Shown one piece after another: positions 22,618-33,094 of a stretch of 64,000 bases of DNA. Each line of letters begins with the position of its first letter. Position 1 is the first letter of the stretch. This stretch comes from Thamnaconus septentrionalis. Lineage: Eukaryota > Chordata > Actinopteri > Tetraodontiformes > Monacanthidae. The position numbers were made by a program, and so were the translations under genes. The notes beneath the pieces are model-generated. The model did no database searches and had not been told where the DNA came from. It saw only the letters and a list, made by a program, of their open reading frames with translations. The DNA is taken from the NCBI GenBank assembly GCA_009823395.1, contig CM020511.1:22762501-22826500 (forward strand), given 5' to 3'.

Positions 22618-23888
22618 TGTGTTCTTCATAAAGTCAGACATTGGCAGCACAGCTACAGGACACAGTTTCTATCATTCTGTCCCACGTTTTGATTGGCTCT
22701 CAGCAACAAAGTGAAGCTGCTGTTGGCCAGAAATGATGATTTAAATGAAGATGTTTTGAAGAAGTTGTAATTGTCTTCGATTGTTTTCAGTTTATTGCAT
22801 GAACAGTCTGTTGGTTTGATGTTTAACTTTCCTTCCTTCTGTTCAGATTTCCTCCTGAAGCTTCTTCACTGAGGAATATTTGACCTTTGTTTAATGGAAA
22901 CAAGGCTGTTTGTCTCTTTGTCTGCAGGGATGAACTTTATTACCATGTTGTTGTTTTTTCCTCCATCTTCACCAGTGACCAGAACTGAGAACCATCAGTT
23001 GTCCTGCTATGTGACATCACAAGGTTCCTATAACCCAGGTATGGATGCCAAGAAACTGTATCAATGTGCCAAGACAGTGAGGAGCCACTCCAGGAGGAGC
23101 TCTTCTCCTGTGAGGTGTGAAGGACTGCTTCTCCTGACGGTGTTCAGCTGTTTCTCTCATCCGTCAGACTGAAGGTCAGACTGGGACCAGTAAAGTCAAA
23201 TCTGTTGCCAGAAAAGGAGAAACTGATTTTTGTTTTTGGTCTCTATTTGTCCAGGCCACGATGCATCAGCAACACTGACCACCAGATGGTCTTGTGCCAC
23301 TGGGAGCACTGAGAACACTGTTGGGAACTCTGAGGAGCCTCAGCCTGGAGGTGGTTGAACCACGGTGGTGGATCTTTTTCCAGCCTCTGGAGGATTCACC
23401 TCTGAAATAAGTCAAGTTTCAAATCAAGGTTTTTCTTCTTCCAGGCTGGTGGCGCCACCTTGTGGCAGTTTTGCTTGTGGTCGTTGTCATGTACATCCTG
23501 GTGGACTTTCTACTTTGGAAGAGAGCCAAAGGTGGGAGCATCTTTTCCACTCATGAAACTTTGTTCTGAGGAGAACTTTGCATTCAGGAGCTGAGATTTG
23601 ACTGTCTGTGTCCGCCTGAAGGCAAGAAGAAACTTCAGGAGGAGAACACAGTGAGTGAAGATTATGTGTTTGCACAATTTGGACTTCAAGTCAATGTTTA
23701 AAACATACTGTTCTTTGAGTTGTTTTAACACTGGTGAAAACAACACAAACTGACAAAGCTGAGTCATCTAAAATATAATATTGTGAACAACACATGGTGA
23801 ACACACACACAGGAAGTCCTAACTCGCAGATGTGTGTGGTTGGATGTAGGTGGAGCTGGTGGTCAGCTACACCAAGAGAGGAGTCAGA
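22318..23888 (+). pseudogene. Teleost Ig-superfamily membrane receptor, truncated and frameshifted
   Basis: The V-set exon fragment (22318-22539) has W.FARSSDKVILLV, then HLSLTSDCSLEIMKI and, after a one-base slip, GQFNCRW..AIHLSVVN before donor GTGAGT. The next exon starts at 22928 (acceptor TCTGCAG) with PPSSPVTRTENHQLSCYV and ends with EELFSCEV followed by a stop in a shifted frame. The TM exon 23445-23531 encodes WWRHLVAVLLVVVVMYI, then LLWKRAK. The exons 23622-23650 (GKKKLQEENT) and 23850-23888 (VELVVSYTKRGVR) follow with compatible phases at every junction. The tail SYTKR resembles the SYTKK tail of teleost Ig receptors. It is likely a cell-surface immune receptor relic; ligand unknown. 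The 5' V exon and signal peptide are missing, with dispersed repeat in their place. Confidence 0.6.
22561..22614. repeat. (GT)27 microsatellite
   Basis: An uninterrupted GT run in the intron after the Ig V-set exon. The duplicate at 38948-39001 has exactly the same number of repeats, which is informative about the age or reality of the duplication. Confidence 0.97.
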
Positions 23889-24029
23889 GTGAGAAACACA
23901 CAATAGCAACACACAATTTAATTCCAATTATTATGACCATGATGCTGATGATCATCATCTGACCTCCAACCCAGATGCAGGTCAGAGACAGTGAAGATGG
24001 AAGGCTGGAATTAGAGTGAAGTTTTGGGT

Positions 24030-24290
24030 TCCTCATGGGCTGGAAGCCCCAAATTTGGTGTGGGGTGTACTGGAGGATCCTGATGAAGCAGCAAGTGGTC
24101 CCATGTCTCCAGGACAAAGTTGACCTTTGACCTTCACAGACTTGCATTGCATTAGGGTTAGCGATAAGGCTGGAATTAGGGTTAGGGTTACTGCTGGAAT
24201 TAGAGTTAGGGTTTGGGGTTCTCATGGGCTAGAAGCCCCATTTGACGTGGTGTGTCTTAGTCCTAAGACACCCACGTCTCCGATGAACCT
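24030..24290 (+). repeat. Second and third copies of the AGAAGCCCCA dispersed repeat
   Basis: GGAAGCCCCAAATTTGG, CCATGTCTCCAGGACAAAG, GCATTAGGGTTAGCGATAAG and a later TAGAAGCCCCATTTGAC follow the Ig-receptor tail. A short TTAGGGTTAGGGTTA run at about 24178 belongs to it and is too short to be an interstitial telomere. Confidence 0.7.
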
Positions 24291-24359
24291 GAAAATGGAG
24301 GAACATTATCAGGAGGAACATTATCAACCCAAGTCTCAGCCACAGGACGGGTGGGACTG

Positions 24360-25086
24360 AGGACCTTGAAGTCAACCAACTTTTCAAGGACCCATCTCTT
24401 GATTTATTTTTGAAGTAAACCTTTGAACAGGAATATCAAAGTGTGCTGCAATTAACAATAAATCGTCTTTACCACATGCGTGAACCTGCTCAATGGAAGG
24501 ATTGTCCACAAACTTTTGCAAGTTGAAACTCATTTTCTCATGTGCTCAACAAAGGTCACAAGTCATTTCCTGCAGGTTGTCAGAATATCCCGGACGAGCC
24601 CCAATTGTTCCGTTACCCCAAGGGAGGTAACGATGAGGCTGACAACCAACAAGAAAAGAACTCGAGGTTTTGGTTTCAAAAGATTATTTATTTGCAATGA
24701 GTATAAATTCCAACAGATAAGTGTGGAGGGAAGGCGGAACTAAAGGGTTTGAGCCAAATAAAAAGTCAACAAAGCGCAAAAACCAAGCCCTAACTCAACT
24801 CTGTCTGAGGAGAAAGAAAATGAAACAAAGACCTCACTATCTAGCTTACAAAAAGGACGTCTCAAATCATCAAAACATACAGGGTGGCAAGTACTCAAAT
24901 ATTTTAACAAAATAACGGATTCTTTTATGCCTGAAAAGAAATGTCCTTACTCTAAAGTTTAAAGGCTATCTAGATAGAACTAATAGTCTATCTATCTAAG
25001 CCCAACAAAACATTGTTATTCAAATATTTCTTATTTGTTTATATTTTGTTTTGCTGTGTCCAATGAATTAAAAAGTTGTTTTTATT
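24360..25086. other. No recognised gene
   Basis: AT-rich sequence with short Lys-rich open frames only. A small palindrome-like GTTACCCCAAGGGAGGTAAC occurs near 24612. Confidence 0.5.
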
Positions 25087-25209
25087 AAAAAAAAAAAAGT
25101 TAGAGAGTTGAACAGGTAAATAATGGAGAGACACATTATTTGTAAAAAAAAAAAAAAAAGTTAGAGAGTTGAACAGGTAAATAATGGAGAGACACATTAT
25201 TTGTAAAAA
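25087..25209. repeat. Tandem duplication of a 61-bp A-tailed unit
   Basis: A run followed by GTTAGAGAGTTGAACAGGTA and GGAGAGACACATTATTTGTA occurs twice, starting at 25099 and 25160. The duplicate is at 41474-41596. Confidence 0.9.
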
Positions 25210-25436
25210 CACACATCATAACACATTAATACATTACATATTGCCATAAGCTGAAAAAGGGACACCATGTTGATTTTAGTCATTGAATATTTTATTGATA
25301 GATTGATTGAGTGGGTTCCAACATGTAGTTATACCTGCTTGAAAGCAAAATTAAAAGCAATATAAGATGTATGTGGGAATTGACAGATACTGTATGTTGT
25401 TGGTTGCTATTGTTGATTTAAAACAAAAAGTCTCAG

Positions 25437-26345
25437 GGATAGATCCTCAAAGAAGGGCGCGCAGTAGTAAAATGCGCACGTTTTGCGAGATTGCGGCTGC
25501 AATCTGCGCCGCCGATGCGGGTATCCACAAAGGTTTTGCGCTAATGACATGTAGGCGCAAACACCGCCAAATGCGGCACCTGAAACAGGTGCGAATGTTG
25601 CGGTCTGGAAACCTGAGAGCAGTTTGCCCAAAGGTTATTCGGGTGCATATGTCTGGTTTGTGTTCATGGATGTACGGAAAATAAAACAAAACATTTCAGA
25701 TCGTGAGCTGGCTGCCCTCGCTGCTGAAGCAACGAGCTACGTAGCTCTGCTACGTTAAACGTGCTCCTGTGCGCGCCTGGCATTACGATGCCTCCTCCGT
25801 CTTACCAAGACTGCTGCCACAATGGAAAGAAAGTCAAGACGCAAGACGCGTTAGTCATTATATAAGCAAGACAATCACCAACACCTGAGTACCATTTGTA
25901 CTTTTTCATAGCCTATCTAAAATATTGGCATATATACTGTAGTCTATGCCTGTCTATATATAAGATTTGGGGATATATATATATTTCAGGCTTTTCAGAG
26001 AGGAAAGTTTCACTCAGAAGCAAGAAACACTTTGACAGACAGAAACTGCGCCTGGTTTTGGCTGGCGGTGTTTCCGTCTGTCAACGTGCGCGGGCAAGAG
26101 CGCAAACTCTTTCTGGATTGCCGCTATTTGAATGAGGCATATTTGCATAAAGGGTGTGTGTCCTTTAGCGTTATGACTCATTTAAATACATTCAAATTAG
26201 TCTGGCGCAGCCTGCCGCTACCTGCGCCCGCGCATTTTCCGCCCATTTTCACGTTTGCCCCTCTGTGGATCGGAATCACCGTTTTGGCGCCATTTACACA
26301 GATTTTCTGGCGCAAAGCCCGCAATGGCTTTGTGGATCTGGCCCC
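25437..26345. mobile_element. Probable non-autonomous DNA element with inverted GC-rich ends
   Basis: The left part contains GTATCCACAAAGGTTTTGCG and many GCGC-rich words; the right part contains the reverse complement of ATCCACAAAGCCATTGCGGG at about 26318-26339. Both arms are GC-rich while the centre (25860-26010) is AT-rich. Exact ends and target duplication were not resolved and no transposase is visible, so the class is uncertain. The open frames across it are not genes. Confidence 0.4.
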
Positions 26346-26574
26346 AGTGTTTAGGAAATCATACTCACGCATATGTTGCACTCTTTCTCACTTCTGCTGT
26401 TGCAAAAGCTCCAACGAGGTCACGTTATTCAGTAAGTCAAGTGAAGAATCAGGTGAAACCTTTAGTGTCGTTGCTAAACAATTTTGTGTCTGTGTTAGTT
26501 TTCAGCCTGCTCAGTGTCTGGTGTTCCAGTGAGTGAAAAAGTGAAATAACCTAAAAATCACAACACAGCTAGAT

Positions 26575-26870
26575 GAGGACATGTAGAAAAGAATCTGGTG
26601 GAGTTTGCAGAAGACATTTTGATTTTGTTTTTAATTTATTTATTTTAATTTGCCTTTGGAAGCAGACATTATAATCTTCACTGTCAATAACTTTAGGGAC
26701 AGATTATTCAAAATGCTACAGTGAAACAAGTTGAAAATTACCACAGAGGTTGAGGACATAGAGAAGAAGAACAAGAATCTGGTGGAGGTTGCAGAAAACA
26801 ATTTCATTTAATTATTTCCTTTTTTTAATTAATATTTTAATTTGCCCAGGAATAAGCATTTTTTTATGTT
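26575..26870. repeat. Imperfect direct duplication, about 170 bp period
   Basis: GAGGACATGTAGAAAAGAAT with CTGGTGGAGTTTGCAGAA is repeated about 177 bp later as GAGGACATAGAGAAG with CTGGTGGAGGTTGCAGAA, each followed by a T/A-rich ATTTATTTATTTTAATTTGC-like stretch. Confidence 0.7.
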
Positions 26871-26897
26871 TGCTGTTTGGGAGTTGACATTGTTTTA

Positions 26898-26899
26898 AA

Positions 26900-26942
<43 letters not shown>
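26898..26942. repeat. (AAT)n microsatellite
   Basis: About fifteen AAT units. The poly-Ile/poly-Leu open frames over it are artefacts. Confidence 0.95.
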
Positions 26943-26943
<1 letters not shown>

Positions 26944-27019
26944 AAAAAGTAAAACAACACCAAATAATGACTTATAGATTAAGTTCAACAAACAACAAAA
27001 AACAGCAACAAGAAAACTC

Positions 27020-27066
27020 CTGGGGAGACAGTGAGAAGGGAGAGGGTGTTTGCTCACCTTCTCACA
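27020..27066. repeat. Short dispersed motif GGGGAGACAGTGAGAAG...CTCACA
   Basis: GGGGAGACAGTGAGAAGGG followed by GCTCACCTTCTCACA is matched at 62203-62250 (GGGGGAGACAGTGAGAAGGG ... GCTCACTTTCTCACA), immediately next to where satellite array D resumes. I infer a fragment of the same unidentified dispersed element. Confidence 0.6.
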
Positions 27067-27660
27067 TGCATATTGTAACTTCAGCAGTATTTTGTCTCAC
27101 ACATAGATATACAGCATGTTCCAGAGGGACCCCAGGGAGCACTGTCTTCAAAAAGGCAAAGAAAGGAAAGATAATTCTTCACATTTCAAGTTTTAGTTTA
27201 CAAATGTTAGTTTGCTATTTTCAGTTTAGTTCTCATGTTCATTCATGTTCTGGGTTAAGTTTTAGATACTATATAGTTTCTATATAATATATAGATTACT
27301 TTAGAGCTTTGTTGTTCATCTATTTTTGAATGACATTTTCATTAAAATGGGCTCATTGTTGTAATTATATTGCACTCGTGGTTTACTCATGTTGTAGTTA
27401 TTTAGTTAGCCTGGAAAATTGGTCTCAAAATGTATTGTATCAATGAATGTTGCTTGCATTAAAATCATTACACGCTTTAAAAGTAATTACACTGCTGTAA
27501 TTGTTTTACTGTAGGCTACTTAAGGTTTCAAGTTAATGTTTACTATATGATTAGTGTCCAAAACACAATCAACTGCTGTTTTTTTTTTGTTTGTTTTTTT
27601 TCATCTCAGACTGCACATGAAGTGGGCCAGTCTATCAATAATTCCTGGGCCACAAAGCCC

Positions 27661-27710
27661 CTGGTGGCAACTGGTGGCACTGGTGGCAACTGGTGGCAAC
27701 TGGTGGCAAC
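27661..27710. repeat. Minisatellite of TGGTGGCAAC, about five units
   Basis: CTGGTGGCAA repeats with one 9-bp variant. The duplicate is at 44048-44097. Confidence 0.95.
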
Positions 27711-29880
27711 ATTTTGTCCGTTTTAATCTGTAGCTATCTCATGTGTTTGTTACACCCTGATATGCTTAAAAATAAACTAATTAGCTGCAATAATAAGCTG
27801 TGGCTGGTGTTTTGTTTTTTGTTTTTGTTATTTTTGGCATTATTAGGTCGTTGGACCGCACTGCATGGATGTATTATAAGAATTGGATACCGGACTGGCA
27901 ATATGGCGGCAGGCCGATTTTCCCAGTGGCCACTCAAGGTACTGCAACAAAAAATTCCATTGGACCAAGAGGCATTTTCCTTTGACCGCAATACAAAAAT
28001 AAACGTCTGTAAAATGGCTGACAGGACACCTCCTACCAAACCCATGCTTTATAATATAACCTTTTATTGTATATTTCTATTCATAGACTTTTGTCACTCT
28101 GAATAGTTTCTAAAGGCTAGAAAATCCCACAAAGTCTACATTCTGAGAGCGACGTCACAGCTTTGTACGCCGACGTCCAAAGCGTAAAGCAGCTATGTCG
28201 GCTATGCTCGGCATAATAGTCGCCCTGCAGCGCCTGGACTGACGGATTACCGCAATTGAACACAAAAAGTAAGTTTTGTTCACTCATCGTGGCATGCAGA
28301 CGGTTTTCAATGTCCGACACGTAAGACTCCTTTGTTTGAGACATAGTTGTTTTATTCGTAGTATTTAAGTTCGCTACGAAATAGGGTTGTTCACCAGCAC
28401 GAAAATAGACGAAACTGATAGCAAAATGATTTGAAATGTCTTATTTTAGCTCTAAAGCATCGTATTAAGGTGACAGTGTCATTGTATGGGCACTGCGTTT
28501 GACAATGTCCATTGTTTGTATTACTAATTTACTGTACTACTGTGTAGGTGGTAGGCCAAGTGCTAAATCTGGCCTCCAACATGCTTTTACTCTTTCACAG
28601 ATGACATACTCATTATTTCAATTCTGAACAGTATTTATTGACTGAAAAACAGGACCCGTTTACTTGTGTACAAGCAGAGTAGTAAAGAAAGTTGTAATCA
28701 TTTACATGTCCATTCTACAGTGTAACACTGGACGTGTTTACGTTTGACTATCTGCTTTAATATAAAATCACATCAAATGTGTTAATGACTTTTATAATTT
28801 TATTTATATAATCTATAAATGTATTAGTATGATCCACGGAACATTCCATGTTTGTTTGCGAAACTCATTGGAAGAATGAAGAAAATCTGTTGTTATTGTC
28901 ATGAATCATGAATCATGAATCATGAATCAATTTTTTTTCATGTGTCACTATAACAGAGAGAACACCATCTGTAATTACTATGTTTGGTTGCATTTCCTGG
29001 CAGGCAAAGATAGATGGAAGAGATCCGTCTGGGTGGAAAATAGGACTGCCTTGTCTGTTAATGTTGGAGGCTCGCTGGGCTCATCAATCCGTCCATCCAT
29101 TCACCTGTTCATCTCATCCTGACTGCAGCACGCCACTGTGGAGGCTTGACATAACACAGATTAATAACAGAAAAGCAAATGTGACTTATGGTGTATTATT
29201 TAGTGTGCTTCAGTTGTAATTCTCATAATAATGACTGTTTTGCTGGCATCGCACAATATATATAATTGGCCTGTCTTAGTTAAAAGCCCATTCACCACGA
29301 CAAGGTGCAGGCCAAGAGTGCGAACACAAACACAGACCAGAAACGAACAGGACAAATCCAGACAAGACTACAAAAACACAAACACAAATAACAATCACTT
29401 TGACCACTATATTTTTTCACAAAACTTTTATTTCTTTACAAATTGAACCTTAGATTGTGTCACAACAAACTAAATAAACCCTTGAAACAGCCAACAAAAC
29501 ATGAAATAACAACACTTCATCATTTCAAGATAACTTTAACTTTGAACACTTTTAAAAATAAAATATAAATAATAAACGCCTGTGTGTGCGCATGTGTAAA
29601 TGCTCGGAAATACTAGTAATAATCATTTTTTACTTCCAGGTCAGAACTTGTTTTCCATAATACAAGCTAACGTTTGGTTGTTTTTTTTGTTTGTTTTTCG
29701 TTTTTTTAACAATAAGACAAAGCCAGGTACAATGAATGGAGCCATGTAAAGGTTGTTTTACACCACAGAATACTGCCAACTATTGACTACTAGTACTACT
29801 AATAAGACTACTAATAGTATAGGTACTACTATTCAATCAATACACACAACACACAGTATTGTTTACACTACTGATGGTAA
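27711..29880. other. About 2.2 kb without a recognised gene
   Basis: Mostly AT-rich. A 75-codon open frame on the minus strand (28117-28344, MSQTKESYVSDIENRLHATM...) has a plausible ATG and mixed composition but no known domain; I cannot tell exon from chance. An ATGAATC heptamer is repeated about four times at 28900-28929. Duplicate at 44098-46267. Confidence 0.4.
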
Positions 29881-29928
29881 AAGGACCAGCTTGGTGAATT
29901 TATTTCAAACATAATCTTTCTTTAAAGA

Positions 29929-30183
29929 TTATGTCTCTCTCTTCACCAAATGGTGCATCCTAATTGTACAATGAATGCTGGATGCCATTTTACCAAGATG
30001 TGCACGGTTGTCATCCACTGTGGTTTCAAACATGTGGTTGTGCAGCCCTGGGAAAAGATTTTTGCCATCACTGTAGCTTAGGACTTCCTTTGTGATAGAT
30101 GTTGCGAAGCCATGACCCTTGGGAATCCTGCCTGAGGATGTTTTCAAAATTCTTGTGTACAAATAGCCCTGTACAGACAGCAA
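29929..30183 (-). CDS. Unrecognised 84-codon open frame, possibly a fragment of a longer gene
   Basis: The translation (ending GLHNHMFETTVDDNRAHLGK then MASSIHCTIRMHHLVKRET) has even composition and looks protein-like. Upstream on the same strand the reading is blocked by stops, so it would be an exon or degenerate piece. It precedes the P2X7-like gene on the opposite strand by about 600 bp. I do not recognise a family. Its duplicate at 46316-46570 is identical. Confidence 0.3.
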   Translation of the reverse strand: MLSVQGYLYTRILKTSSGRIPKGHGFATSITKEVLSYSDGKNLFPGLHNHMFETTVDDNRAHLGKMASSIHCTIRMHHLVKRET

Positions 30184-30547
30184 TTATTCTTGCTGATGGC
30201 TTCTGCAAACCTCCTTTGTTTTCAAGAGAAGGAAGGGATGGACTGTGGAATCAGATGTTAGTGCATCATGGCAAGAAATGCAGTGATGTCTAACTTTAAT
30301 TTATTTCAATACAAAGCCAGAAATGTAAGTGATAACAGCCTCTTTGTACTCAGACACTATTTCTACATTTGGGCAGATGGGATAATCATGGTCAGTCTAG
30401 GGTTGATCAACAGGTTTTAGGTCAAATCTACGGCCTGTGCTTACAGAGGCAGGTGTTGCTTCCAAAATGGTGGTGCCATCTCCAATAATGCAATTGCCTG
30501 TTGCAGTGCTGACCTGATGCTTCACCAGGAGACGCTAAGCAGCTTTA

Positions 30548-30814
30548 AAGGTCCCATATTATGCCACTTTTCCACTTCTTAAAATAGTTCTCAAATGTGT
30601 AAAAGACCTGTCTGTGACCTGCATTAGTCAAAATTGACTTTGGATCTAATATTTTTGCTGTCCCTAAATCAGCAAAACCGCTTGTGCAGAACAGCCCGTT
30701 TTAGGGCCTGTCACCTTTATGTTAATGAGTTGCACCTGGCCACCCTTCTTCTCGAACGGGCTGTGGCTTCGCCCGTAGCCATGCGCTAATGTTGTGAATG
30801 CGAGCGACTCGGTC
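30548..30814 (+). promoter_or_regulatory. Conserved-looking upstream module of the P2X7-like gene
   Basis: The block starts AAAGGTCCCATATTATGCC and runs to the ATG of the P2X7-like gene, through a GTTAATGAGTTGCACCTGGC stretch and a GGGCTGTGGCTTCGCCC hairpin-like element. I recall the GGTCCCATATTATGC motif as repetitive in fish genomes, which suggests that this gene family spreads with or near a repeat. No core promoter element is certain. Confidence 0.35.
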
Positions 30815-31922
30815 ATGGCTAGCAGAAGCAGTGGTGCAACCGCACCAGTTTGAGCCAGAGTCTGACCCGAGGAGAGGCTTCGCAGAAATACGGACTCAAC
30901 GACTGCAACAGGACATTTCAGAGTGGTAAGATACTGTGCGTCTTTCTATTTTAAAGTTTTTACTTTGTGCGTTGTTCCACTGTCACTTACACGTTAGCTC
31001 ATGCTAACGGTCACGCCTGCTCGCCATTACTCGAGCTCTTCTGGTGAAAGAGTGGTAAGATACAAATACTGTGCGTCTTTCTATTTTAAAGTTTTTACTT
31101 TGTGCGTTGTTCCACTGTCACTACACGTTAGCTCATGCTAACGCTTCACGCCTGCTCTTGTCATTACTCGAGCTCTTCTGGTGAAAGAGTATTTTTCTAA
31201 ACAGTGCAGTAACGTTATACTCATCTCTCCTCCGTATATTCTTCAAGTCTACCTATAAAAAAAGAAAGTTGTCGTCACGGAGCTGTTAATAACCCCAGCA
31301 AATACTCAGACTGCTACCAGCATAATGCTAAAACTAAAAAGATACTTAACTATCAAACTATGTAACGCAAAAACTATATATATAAAGTCTTGCAACGTTT
31401 TCAGCAGAGCTGTCTTAACATAGAAACGAACATTTTTTTCCTAGGTATTTTTAATGTACCTTTTTTTTGTTTAACTTAAGCTTAAATATGTCTGTATCCA
31501 CAATATGTCATAGTCAAAATTAGAGGCAGTGCCATGTTGCTTAAAATGCCACTGTTCTCCATCTCAACGTAAGACAAATGTCACAAGTCTTATCCAACTC
31601 TGCTTGTGTTGGCAACTTTCATTCAGGTGAAATTATAACTTTTTTCTTTTGACAGGTGCTCCTGTGGAAACTGTAACGCCATGCCCACGGAGAAGGAAAA
31701 TGTATGCTGCTGGGAGATACCACAGGTAAGAGTCAAGATATCAAAAATGAAATCTAGTTTGTCTCGATTATGGTTTATTGCATACATTTTTGAGACACAA
31801 TGGCATTTATACTTTGTACTATCTTGTAGGTTAGCAGATGCCTGCAGGAGGTTGAGGGGGACCTCAAATGCATGGTGGACCATCCAGGATTGGAGCCAGT
31901 ATGCCTGAATAGGTTCATTTAA
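30815..31922 (+). pseudogene. P2X7 cytoplasmic-domain-like gene, three exons, frameshift in exon 1
   Basis: Resembles the intracellular C-terminal (ballast) domain of the P2X7 receptor, which in fish also occurs as stand-alone small genes without the channel. Exon 1 (30815-30925) reads MASRSSGATA, then after a one-base slip QFEPESD and LQQDISEW up to donor GTAAGA. Exon 2 (31656-31725) has CSCGNCNAMPTEKENVCCWE, with the Cys pattern typical of this fold, and a donor GTAAGA. Exon 3 (31830-31922) has CMVDHPGLEPVCLN, then a stop at 31920-31922, earlier than family members, which continue for tens of residues. The phases of all three exons agree. The exon 1 slip and short end suggest a decaying copy. 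The FISNA exon of the NLR begins only about 150 bp downstream. Confidence 0.7.
30921..31190. repeat. 129-bp tandem duplication that copies a splice donor
   Basis: GAGTGGTAAGATAC at 30921 (the exon 1 donor) and the following stretch, including GCGTCTTTCTATTTTAAAG and ACGTTAGCTCATGCTAACG, are repeated starting near 31050. The second donor GT is at 31055-31056. Use of the second donor would add an immediate in-frame TAA. Confidence 0.9.
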
Positions 31923-33094
31923 AATTAAAATCAAATATTTTATGGATTACTTCTTTGCTTCAGTAGGTATAAAATGTAACTGTAATAAAGTGTGACAAAC
32001 AGGATATCTGTGTGTTTTTTCATAAGCAAGCAATGTGTATGTAACCTAATCATATATGTGTGACTGAAGGTGAAGAAGCAGGAAGTCAAACCCTCCTCAA
32101 CGGCATCTACACTGAGCTCTACATCACTGAGGGACTGAGTGAGGAGGTCAACAGACAGCATGAGGTCAGGACACCAAGAAGACCAAGAAGATCCTCCACG
32201 ACCATCCAATCAGGTGCAGCCAGATCTTTGAAGCCTCACCTGAGCAGCAGGGACTTAGAGTCAGAGTGGTGCTGACCAACGGCGTCGCTGGTGTTGGAAA
32301 AACTTTCTCAGTGCAGAAGTTCACTCTGGACTGGGCCCAGGCCTGGAGAACCAGGACCTTCATCTGGTGCTTCCTCTCTCATTCAGGGAGCTCAACTTGG
32401 CCAAAGAGCAGCACTACAGTCTTCTGGAGCTGCTCCATGTTTTCCAACCAACGTTAGAGAAGCTCACAGCAGAGCAGCTGCATGTCTGCAAACTTTTCTT
32501 CATCTTGGACGGCCTGGATGAAAGCAGACTGGCTCTGGACTTTGAGAAGAACCAGGTGGTGACTGACGTCATTCAGAAGAAGACAGTCAGCGTTCTGCTA
32601 ACAAACCTGATCAGAGGAGATCTGCTTCCCTGGCTCTGCTGTGGGTAACTTCCAGACCTGCAGCAGCCAATCAGGTCCCTCCGTCATGTGTGGACAGGCT
32701 GACAGAAGTACGAGGCTTCACCGATGACCAGAAGGAGGAGTATTTAGGAGGAGATTCAGAGATAGAGAGGATATGTCCAGCAGGATCATCTCACACATCA
32801 AGGCCTCCAGGCCTCCCACATCATGTGTAAGATCCCGCCTTCTGCCAGATCACTGCCACAGTTCTGGAAAGCATGTTGAGCTCAGAGCAGAGAGGAGAGC
32901 TGCCCAAGACCCTGACTGACATGTACTCACACTTCCTGCTGGTCCAAACCAAGAGGAAGCAGCACAAGTATGGAGGAGGTCCACAGGAGTTGAGGGAGGC
33001 TGACAGGGAGCTTCTGAAGCTGGGCCAGCTGGCATTGGAACATCTGGAGAGTGGAAACATCATGTTCTACAGTGAAGAAGAGTTATTAGAATAA
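31923..33094 (+). pseudogene. NLR with FISNA and NACHT domains, multiply frameshifted
   Basis: An exon begins at 32070 after an AG acceptor (sequence from 31923 to there is intron-like). The FISNA domain reads TLLNGIYTELYITEGLSEEV, a teleost NLR hallmark. After a slip near 32180, HDHPIRCSQIFEASPEQQGL leads into the Walker A segment VVLTNGVAGVGKTFSVQKF (32270-32320). Another slip near 32365 is followed by FRELNLAKEQHYSLLELL and the Walker B segment LFFILDGLDESR (about 32490-32530). A stop at 32646-32648 and further slips precede the winged-helix end at 32873-33094. The nucleotide-binding motifs are intact but at least four frame breaks preclude a full protein. From 32468 onward it is the same sequence as the fragment at 16081. 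LRR exons follow at 34216 and 34714. Confidence 0.88.

Larger units (their letters stand above)
16081..31698. repeat. Large tandem duplication, copy 1 (partner at 32468-48084)
   Basis: Every landmark I checked recurs at +16,387 bp: the NACHT fragment, LRR exons, MITE, (GT)27, Ig-receptor exons, 61-bp repeat and P2X7-like exon 1. No net indel accumulates over about 15.6 kb and translated open frames are identical in both copies. The left edge at 16081 is inside an NLR coding exon that is contiguous at the partner site (32467/32468). The repeat unit, 16081-32467, is therefore 16,387 bp and the second unit stops 770 bp short. Confidence 0.95.

Noticed and set aside
24165..24215. TTAGGG-like telomeric repeat
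   Set aside because: Only two or three units, part of a dispersed repeat that also occurs at 22270 without the run.
25367..25684. 105-codon open frame and its antisense partners
   Set aside because: Lies in the GC-rich arm of a probable non-autonomous element; no domain.
26812..27057. Leu-rich putative membrane protein on the minus strand
   Set aside because: The poly-Leu segment is the complement of an (AAT)n run.
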